A stretch of 64,000 nt of DNA from Physcomitrium patens (Eukaryota > Streptophyta > Bryopsida > Funariales > Funariaceae): positions 2,710,904 through 2,774,903 of the forward strand of contig NC_037273.1 of NCBI RefSeq assembly GCF_000002425.4, in the 5' to 3' direction. Positions 56,735 to 64,000 of this stretch are shown here, piece after piece (the first letter of the stretch is position 1; each line of letters starts with the position of its first letter). The position numbers and the translations under genes were made by a program. Under the pieces are notes generated by a model, which was given only the letters and a program-made list of their open reading frames with translations, was not told the DNA's origin and ran no database searches.

Positions 56735-58130
56735 TATATCATAAGATTATATTTTTTTAGCCATGATAAATCTAAAATAACTGGATTAGAAAGAGATCTA
56801 ATTATATTAAAAATTATGCAACTATTATGACCATTTATTACTACATCTATAGGAAGTATTTCATGAATAACATCTCTAAAAGATAACGGACGACCATCTA
56901 TGACTTCTACGAGTACGGATTTAGTTTTTTGTACTAATTATATATTATGACTTTTGACAAATTCTTCATCTAAAAAACAAGCTAAGGCTCTTGAATCTAT
57001 TAAGGCAGAGGCTTTGTAATTATTAGATCCTAAAAGTACATCTATTGTAAAATAAAGATAGAATTTTGAGGAGAAAATAGGACCTTCATTAGGAATTGTA
57101 TAAGATTCCATGTGCATGGTTCCTATTGTAGGTGAATAAATTTGCTTTCCGACATGTTTTCATCTTTGACAGCAATACTCTTTATTTATTAGTTGTGCTA
57201 TTTCTTTGAACAATATTAAGCAATGTACTTAGCTTCTCCATACTATAAATATAGTACTTCTTGACAACGATAAATCTTTTCTTATTTGGTAAGAAGTTTA
57301 AAACGTATTGTATCAATTTGCATGTCTTCTACTTATAAATGTTTAGATTGAAAAGTTGTTAGTATTGTCATTGAATTGTAATAATGTTGAGGTTTTCTTA
57401 TGTGATTCTCACATCGAAACTCAAAAAGCCAATTATCATATTTCACAATAAAGTCAATTGCTTGATTCAATGTCTAAGAATTAGGTAAATTGACCATTAA
57501 TTTCTCTACTTCGTATTGTAATTTGTAGAAAAATTGGCTATTCAGTGCTACATCATTCTACTTGATATTTGTCGCTAATTGTCAAAATTGTGAAGTGTAT
57601 AATGTCATTGATCAATTGCCTTATCCCAAGATATGAAACTTGTTGGTTGTAACATGGATTACATCATGTTTTCTATACATAGATCAAAACTTTGCTAAGA
57701 ATACTTCAAAATTATCTAATATTGGAACATATCATTCAAAAAATAATGAAAATCATGATAAAACAAAACATGAAAGTAGTATTCTAATAAACCTAATTTG
57801 TGATCCTTGAGTTGCATAACTTTGAGGTTGTAGTTCAATCACCAATTGTACCTAATTGATGAATCCTCAAAACTAAGATATTGTGCCATCAAACTTTTCA
57901 CAGAATCCAATTTTTTGTTCCTTGAAACTTAAATGATGTTCCATTGTAGGAGTAATGGTATGACTTGGTGTAGATAGTGAAGCAACTCCAATCATCTCTA
58001 TATCTTCATTTCCTAATAATCTTATTGCTCCTTGTGGCAATAGATTGAGTTGATGCATTGCAAGCATTAACTCTCTCATTTGCTCTTGCATTTGAGCCAT
58101 TGCACTCTTCATTTCAGTAAGCTCTGCCAA
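56735..58130 (-). pseudogene. Protease and gag (element H)
   Basis: Gag starts at 58130 (MAELTEMKSAMAQMQEQMREL) and is open to 57873. The knuckle near 57260-57220 is damaged. The gag frame ends CAA TAG near 57125, while the protease frame is the -1 frame, as in I and K. The protease active site is mutated to LIDSRA, but the next codons read CFLDEE, with Leu where I, C and K have TAA. Confidence 0.78.
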
Positions 58131-58345
58131 GCTAGCACAATAGAAAGAAAGTTGTCTATTCTCATAGAATACAATACTTAAGAATCAAGAAAAATAAAAT
58201 AAAATAAAATCTAAAAATAATATCAGTTTAGAAAAGGGTAATTTGTAACTTTCAATATGCTTATGTCTTATCAAGAAAAAGGAATAATCTACTCTTAATC
58301 AAGAAAAGACAAAGCTCTAATATTGTATGTGTATTCTTGTCAATT

Positions 58346-58606
58346 TTTCAAGGACACAAATCAGAAGAAGATACATAAACTCATGGAATTTGTATAAAAA
58401 AAAAAGTGAGAAAATAGAAGAAAGTATGTATATTCAAGGAAGAATTACAATAGCTATTGCTAAAGACTAGAAAACATGAGACTCTTGAAATTAGACTAAA
58501 AGCAAGAAAGAAATTGAGAAGAGTGAAGAAGGCCTCACTCTTGCTTTTATGTATACTACTTAACTAAGAACTATGTTGTGACATGCTATAGGATCTCTAA
58601 TATGCG
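58346..58606 (-). repeat. 5' LTR of element H, truncated
   Basis: Starts TTTCAAGGACAC (tip mutated) and follows the 53121 LTR until CTCTAATATGCG, then stops at the family-G LTR. It contains the hairpin at 58519-58542. Confidence 0.82.
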
Positions 58607-59098
58607 TTGTTGTGTTGTAACACGTCTATATGATGAAAATATAAATGAAGAAGATTTATTAATATTTAGTCACCTTGGATGTTAGAAGTGGCAGCCAATT
58701 CCAGTGCAAATATTGAGAGGCCAGGTTCAGTCACCCAGTTACAGTCAATCGGGGCATACTCACCAATAACAAAATGCTTTGTTCGATTCCAATAACGGGA
58801 GTCAGTAAGAAGGAAAAGGACCAATTCAACGTCGGGTGAGCCTGGTTTGGAGAGCCAATTGGATCTAATTTCAAAAGACATCTAATCCAGGTCTTATTAC
58901 AGGCCTCTTACCTAGTATGAGACCTGACTTGATCGGGCAATCCAATGCGGTCCAATTATGGGGCTTTGATTCTGTTTCAGGCTGTTCCATTCTTTGTGTT
59001 GTTCCGGGAACATTCTTTTTGTAAAAAGATCTCTTAAAGGCAAAAATAGGGGAGAGAAAGTAGGGGTCGGTTGTTCCAATTCGGAAAGTTCAAGGCGG
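58607..59098 (+). repeat. Family-G LTR fragment
   Basis: It begins TGTTGTGTTGTAACACG, the coding-strand start of a family-G LTR, and follows it for about 490 bp. It is then cut by the LTR of J. It is clearly more diverged from J than J is from D. Confidence 0.8.
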
Positions 59099-60208
59099 TA
59101 ACATGTTGTAACACGAGTATATCATGAAAATATAAAGAAAGGAGACTTTTATTAATGTTCAATTACCTCGAATATTGGGAGCAATGACCGATTCCAATGC
59201 CAATATTCAGGGGCTAGTTCAGACACCTCGTCACAATCAGTTAAGGCATACTTACCAGTAACAAAATGCTCCGTTCGAGTCCAATAGTGGAAGTCAACAG
59301 AATCAAAAGGACTAAATCAATGACTGAGCGAGCCTAACGCGAACGACCAATTTGACCCAATTACGGGAACATCCAGGTCTTATTATGGGCCTCTTAGCCA
59401 ATATGAGACCTGATTTGGTCGGGCGACTCAATGTGGTCTCAATTACGGGGGTTTCGATTTCGTTTCAGGCTGTTCTATTCTCTGTGCCGTTTCAAGGAAC
59501 GTTGTTTCTAGAAAAAGAACTTTTTAAAAGGCAAAAAATGGAGGAAAAAGCTCTGACGCAGAGCCAATATTGGATCCAAGACAGAAGATTGAAGAAATTC
59601 AGAGGCTAAGGTTTGAAAGGAGGAGAGAAAAAAACATTCGTAAATGGTTAGGGTGGAAGAGAGGATTCAGAGATTCAAGAATTAGGGAGGTTAAGAAAAA
59701 AGGAGGATACAACGTTTTTGGATAGGGGTCAGAAAAGGGACTTCTAGTGATCAATGCTGAAAGGTCGATGTATTGTATTAGTGAATCGGGATTTTAATGA
59801 AGTGGGTGTGATTATTCTTGACTGTTTTGTGAAATCGAAGTTACGTCTGTGATTGAAGAATTAAAAGGGTATCTATAGGATTGAATATGCAGAATAAATG
59901 AAATTTTTTTGGATTAATCTAACAAGACAGTCAGTGGATACAAGGTCGTGAGTATAAGCGGTATCGGAGATTAGCAGATTGGATTGTTCAAGGTTCTCTA
60001 TAACGTCTAGAGACCTACCGGCGAGGGCAAAAAGGATTTCGGCAAGCAGTCGAAGGACATCCGTATAGATTTATGGTATATTCTAAGAATCATTTATATT
60101 CTAACAATCAAAAACCGATAGACTGCTTGAATATTAGTGAATCTCCATACTACCTTCTATAGCCAAATGCCTGGTGCGTTCTCGAGCACGAAAGCACGTA
60201 ATACGACA
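59099..60208 (+). repeat. 5' LTR of element J (1110 bp)
   Basis: It starts at a mutated tip (TAAC for TGTC) and ends TAATACGACA. Its length equals that of D (1109 bp), and it lacks the 225-bp segment found in G. Confidence 0.88.
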
Positions 60209-60212
60209 TAAG

Positions 60213-60229
60213 TGGTGAACCCGACGTGA
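60213..60229 (+). other. Candidate primer-binding site (element J)
   Basis: TGGTGAACCCGACGTGA lies four bases after the LTR. It is conserved with G. The tRNA is not identified. Confidence 0.65.
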
Positions 60230-60449
60230 AAGCTTGAGGTGGAAGGTATTGGATTTCGTTTGATTTTATTTTTATTTTTATAAAGAACGAAAATAAAAAT
60301 TTTGAAGGATCTTTGGAAGGAGTTTCTGGTAGGGGTTCTTCTAAAGGACAAGGTATGCACATGGATCCGTCTATTGCTAGTATGTTTCAAGCCTTCTCAT
60401 TATTAATGCAGCAAAAATAAAGCAATGATCGAAAAGAAGCTTTAGCAAC
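60230..60449 (+). pseudogene. Gag start (element J)
   Basis: Matches the leader and N-terminus of G gag: a Gly/Ser-rich segment, a HMDPSIASMFQAFSLLMQQ-like block near 60360-60415, and KEAL-like text. It ends in the LTR of K. Confidence 0.7.
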
Positions 60450-61010
60450 TATCATGGACATAATCATGTAAGGTAGTAATTACATATATAAATAGATAGA
60501 AGTAAGTAAAAGTAGGTAAAAGTAAATTAATTCTATAATATTTAATATGAAAGCTACCTAGAAGCTTCATAGACACTGCTTTGACTTCATAGGTATCTTT
60601 AATTGACTTTTTGGATTAGAAACGTCGTCAACAAGTTGGCCATGTGCCACACATGTTGTTAGCTTGAAGATCAAGCTAACTATGTGGTCCACACATAGAA
60701 GAACTTGCCTTGTAAGTCAAGGCATGTGTCCTACAAAATCAACACATATTGGAGGTCCTATAGAACGTCGCCACGTAATCCCTAGTTTGATAGTATATAT
60801 AGAGATAAGAGTGAAGGCTTCTTCACTCTTGTCAACACTTTTCTTGTTTCCAGTCTAGTTTCAAGGGTCTCTAGTTTTCTTGTCTTTTGGCAATACCTAT
60901 TCCAATTTCGCTTTCAATATACATATTTATTTATTTATATTTTATAATTGTTCTTTGAGTGAAGGCTCACTTGTTTGATATATTTTTTCATCGAGTTCTT
61001 GTCCTTGACA
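60450..61010 (+). repeat. 5' LTR of element K (561 bp)
   Basis: It starts TATCATGGAC (tip TG mutated to TA) and ends TGTCCTTGACA. A TATATATA box lies at 60794-60801, and a perfect 10-bp hairpin at 60807-60830 follows. Transcription probably starts close to the hairpin. Confidence 0.9.
60794..60830 (+). promoter_or_regulatory. TATA box and hairpin in LTR of K
   Basis: TATATATA is followed 5 bases later by AAGAGTGAAG-GCTT-CTTCACTCTT. The arrangement is the same in all family-I LTRs. It would put a stem-loop at or just before the RNA start. Confidence 0.7.
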
Positions 61011-61033
61011 AAGTGACAAGAATACACCTACAA

Positions 61034-61042
61034 TATCAGAGC
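61034..61042 (+). other. Primer-binding site, initiator-Met tRNA-like (element K)
   Basis: TATCAGAGC, 24 nt after the LTR, matches the core of TGGTATCAGAGC. Confidence 0.6.
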
Positions 61043-61222
61043 TTTGTCTAATCTTGATTAAGAGTGGATTATCTCTTTTTCTTACTAAGATATAAGCATA
61101 TTAGAAGTTGTGGATTATCCTCTTCTAAACTGATATTGTCCTTAGTATTTTCTTTGTTCTCAAGTCCTCTCTTCTATTTGTCTTAAGCAATATTAGACAT
61201 CTTCTCTCTTCTACGTGTTATC

Positions 61223-62230
61223 ATGGCAGAACTTATTGAAATGAAGAGTGCAATGGCACAAATACAAGAGCAATTGAGAGAGTTAATGCTTGCAATGCAT
61301 CAACTCAATTTACCACCACAAGGAGCAACAAGATTGGCAAGAAGTGAAGATATAGAAATAGTTGGAGCTACTTCAACATTTGTACCAAACCATGTCCTTT
61401 TTCCTATCGTAGAACACCCTTCAAATGTTAGAGAACCAAGAATTGCCCTATCCGAGAAGTTTGATGGCACCAGATCCAAATTTCGAGGATTTATCAATGA
61501 AGTGTAACTTATGATTGAACTTCAACCCCAAAGTAATTCAACTCCAGGATTGTAAGTTAGATTCATTGGTACGCTTCTTTCAGGTTCAGCACTATCGTGG
61601 TTTTCATCTTTTCTTGAACGACGAGATCTAATATTAGATAATCTAGAGGCTTTTTTGGCAGATTTTTGATCCATGTATGGAGAACATAATGTAATTCGTG
61701 TTGCAACCAATAAGATCCATATTTTATGACAAGGCAATCGATCAGTAATATTATACGCTTCACAATTTTGACAACTTGTAATTGATATCAAGTAGAATGA
61801 TGCTGTACTTATTAGTCAATTTCTCTACGGATTATAATATGAGGTAAAAAAATTAATGCTCAACTTACCCGATCCTCAAACATTGAGTCAAGCAATTGAC
61901 TTTGCTCTGAAGTGCAACAATCATCTTTTTGAATTTCGATTTGAGAACTGTATAAGTAGACCTTAACGTTACTATAATTCAATGGCAACACCAACACCTC
62001 TTCAATACATACATTCGGAAGTAGAGGATATGCAAATTGATGCAGTACGTTTCAAACCTCTTACTTAGCAAGAAAAGACTTGTCGTCGTCAAGAAGGATT
62101 ATGTTTATATTGTGGAGAACTAAAGCACATTGCTCAATATTGTCCAAAGAAACGACGCAATGACAAAATGAGGAGTATGGCTGTGAAAGAAGACAATATG
62201 TCAAAAAATAAGTTTGTCCAGCTACAATAG
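61223..62230 (+). pseudogene. Gag (element K)
   Basis: The ATG at 61223 begins MAELIEMKSAMAQIQEQL and is the likely true start, since the same opening occurs in H. The frame is open to 61505, where Gln (CAA) became TAA. It continues through capsid-like text to a complete CCHC knuckle C-LY-C-GELK-H-IAQ-Y-C (62102-62143). The gag frame ends at TAG 62228-62230. The protease is in the -1 frame, overlapping by at least 70 nt. Gag builds the particle and packages RNA. Confidence 0.85.
62203..62209 (+). promoter_or_regulatory. Candidate -1 frameshift site (element K)
   Basis: The gag frame reads TCA AAA AAT AAG, giving the heptamer A AAA AAT, 18 nt before the gag stop. In I and N the heptamer is A AAA AAC. 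In K the -1 frame meets TAA directly after the heptamer (CAA to TAA), so K itself could not make the fusion. Confidence 0.5.
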
Positions 62231-64000
62231 GGACCGTGCGACTAGAACCTTGTACAACATCTAGTAAAGGTCTTATTCTCTCCTCAGAGCCCTCTCCTTG
62301 TTTTATATTAAATGTTATTTTAGGACCTAAACATTACAAAGTCTCTGCCTTATTAGATTCAGGAGCCTCATCATGTTTTTAAGATGAAGAATTTACTAAA
62401 AGACATAGCATATCTTTAGTAAAGAAAACTAAACCTATTCATGTAGAAGTCATTGATAGTCGTCCATTATCTTTTGGAGATATTACTCATGAAACCCTTC
62501 TTATAGAAGTAATAATCAATAGTCATAATAGTTCTGTAGTATTTAATATCATTAGATCTCCCTCTAATCCAGTCATATTAGGTTTATTGTGGTTAGAAAA
62601 ATACAACCCTCAAATAGATTGGATTTCTCAAACTCTTACTTTCTCTAAAAGTATAACTAATAGTGTAGTTAATCAAGTAGTGAGTCATAAGTCCAGTTCA
62701 ATTAAACCCGTATTTATAGGTGCAAAAGCTTTCTTGCATGCTGCTATGAAAGAATCACCATATATTATTTATGCCACACCCGTTTCTACTGGTGAAAAGA
62801 CTTCAAGTGGCATTCCAAGCCAATATCAAGAATTTCAAGATGTATTCAAAAAAAAGAATGCGTATACACTCTTGCAATATCGTCCCTATGATTGCTCAAT
62901 TGACCTTCAAGAAGGAGCACAACCGCCATTCGGACCAATCTACAGTTTATCACAAAATGAGTTGGTTGAACTCAAGGAGTATATTGAAGAAAATCTAGCC
63001 AAGAATTTCATACACTATTCTAAATCTCCGGCAGGAGCTCCAATTCTATTTGTGAAGAAAAAAGATGGATCATTGCGGATGTGTGTTGATTATCAAGGAC
63101 TCAACAAGATTACTATCAAGAACAGGTATCTACTACCTTTAATATATGGACTTCTTGATCAGCTGAATCAAGCTAAGATCTATACAAAAATAGATCTTCG
63201 GAAAGTATACAATCTAGTACGCATCAAAGAAGGAGATGAATGGAAGACTGCATTTCGAACTAGGTATGGACATTTTGAATACAACGTTATACCTTTCGGA
63301 CTTACAAATGTACCAACAGCTTTTCAACATCTAATGAATGATGTTTTTCGAGAGTTTTTGGACGATTTTTTGGTCTGTTATCTAGACGACATCTTGATCT
63401 ATTCTAAGAATCCAAAAAAATATGAACTTCATGTTCGTCGTGTGTTACAAAAATTAAGAGATGCAGGACTCTATGCTAAGATAGAAAAGTGTATATTCTA
63501 CACTACTCAAGTCGATTTCTTAGGTTACATCATTTCAAACGATGGACTTATGATGGATCCTAAGAAAGTTCAAACTATTATAGATTGGAAGATCCCAAAA
63601 ACAGTAAGAGATGTCCAATGTTTTTTGGAATTTTCCAACTACTATCGGATCTTCATCAAAGACTTCTCTCAAGTTGCAGCTCCACTTACACGTTTGACTT
63701 GTAAAGACAAACTCCAATGGAATCAAGAAGCGGAAATTGCTTTTGGATCTTTGAAGACAACGTTTGTTTCAGCACCAATCTTGTATCGTGTTGATTTTTC
63801 CAAAGCATTCTTTATGGAAACAGATGCATTAAACTTTGCTCTAGGTGCGGTTTTATCACAAATGGGAACAAATGAAAAACTTCATCTAGTAGCCTTTCAT
63901 TAAAGAAAATTCTTAGCAGCAGAAATCAATTATGAGATCCACGACAAAGAACTTCTTGCAATTGTGGATTCTTTTTAAGAATGGCGTCATTATCTAGAAG
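62231..64000 (+). pseudogene. Pol: protease, reverse transcriptase, RNase H start (element K)
   Basis: Protease: LLDSGASSCF (active DSG intact) then TAA at 62380-62382; the frame is open again from 62383 to 63903. EVIDSRPLSFGD and VILGLLWLEKYN end the protease. RT follows with [46 protein letters not shown] and the intact catalytic box [12 protein letters not shown] (near 63382). RNase H starts METDALNFALGAVLSQ (METDAS usual) and reads on past a TAA at 63901-63903. With one repaired codon this would be a normal-length protein, but as it stands it is broken. The 3' end lies outside the window. Confidence 0.9.

Larger units (their letters stand above)
53121..58606 (-). mobile_element. Element H: older family-I chromovirus, 5' LTR cut
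   Basis: The 3' LTR (53121-53664), purine tract, chromodomain, integrase, RNase H, RT, protease, gag and part of the 5' LTR (58346-58606) are collinear with element I. Divergence is clearly greater than between I, C and K. The 5' LTR is truncated at 58606 by a family-G LTR. Integrase has lost its core end and part of its tail by deletion near 54480. Confidence 0.88.
59099..60449 (+). mobile_element. Element J: family-G LTR and gag start, cut by K
   Basis: One complete LTR (59099-60208) is followed by a primer site and the first part of gag, all in plus orientation. The gag text is cut at 60449 by the LTR of K. The rest of J may lie beyond the window's end. Confidence 0.85.
60450..64000 (+). 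mobile_element. Element K: youngest-looking family-I chromovirus, runs off the window
   Basis: LTR, primer site, gag, protease, RT and RNase H start are present in order. The pol frame is open from 62383 to 63903, the longest in the window. It inserted into J gag. The integrase and 3' LTR must lie beyond 64000. Few point mutations break the protein: stops in gag (61505), in the gag/pol overlap (62210), in protease (62380-62382), in RNase H (63901-63903 and later). Confidence 0.9.

Overview
This window is AT-rich plant nuclear DNA made almost entirely of nested LTR retrotransposons in different stages of decay. A land-plant origin is suggested by a perfect interstitial tract of the plant-type telomere repeat (AAACCCT)7, by chromodomain-bearing Ty3/gypsy elements, by a Ty1/copia element with a plant-type gag, and by primer-binding sites that resemble the initiator-Met tRNA 3' end. 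I see no intact host gene, rRNA, tRNA or CRISPR array. The species cannot be named from this sequence.

Five repeat groups account for most of the window. (1) Family I is a chromodomain Ty3/gypsy with about 560-bp LTRs (TGTCA...TGACA). Its copies are I (2263-10445, minus), C (14132-23332, minus, interrupted), H (53121-58606, minus, older) and K (60450-64000, plus, runs off the end and has the best-preserved pol), plus relics L and N. (2) Family A is a second chromovirus: A (1-2262 plus 10451-10880) and A' (about 28290-30358). (3) Family G is a Ty3/gypsy with 1.1-1.34-kb LTRs and an unusual reverse transcriptase (FLDDVP box): G (41136-49786, minus, both LTRs), D (16863-21191, plus, internally deleted), J (59099-60449) and an LTR fragment (58607-59098). 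(4) Family S is seen only as 1.8-kb solo-LTR-like units that carry a degenerate telomere-like minisatellite: 5089-6886, 24924-26719, and diverged copies at about 10980-12699 and 37492-38575. (5) Ty1/copia occurs as F (12700-14080 plus 23333-23880, minus) and as a gag-pol copy (39302-41135 plus 49787-51279, plus) split by G.

Layout. 1-10.9 kb: A is split by I, and I is split by a solo S LTR. 11-24 kb: a diverged S copy, then copia F, which is broken by a telomere tract, element C and, inside C, element D. 24-32 kb: layered relics L, S, A' and N. 32.25-34.09 kb: a GC-richer island of unknown nature with one possible first exon. 34-39 kb: AT-rich relic DNA. 39-51.3 kb: a copia element split by element G. 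51.3-53.1 kb: featureless AT-rich DNA. 53.1-64 kb: a four-level nest H < G-LTR < J < K.

The points most worth a second look are: the telomere tract that replaces the tip of an LTR, telomere-like arrays inside the S LTRs, a gag/pol overlap with a possible -1 slip site in family I, a protease stop codon shared by three family-I copies, a conserved hairpin just after the LTR TATA box, and a 2.2-kb stretch in which I and C are nearly identical although their LTR tips are not.
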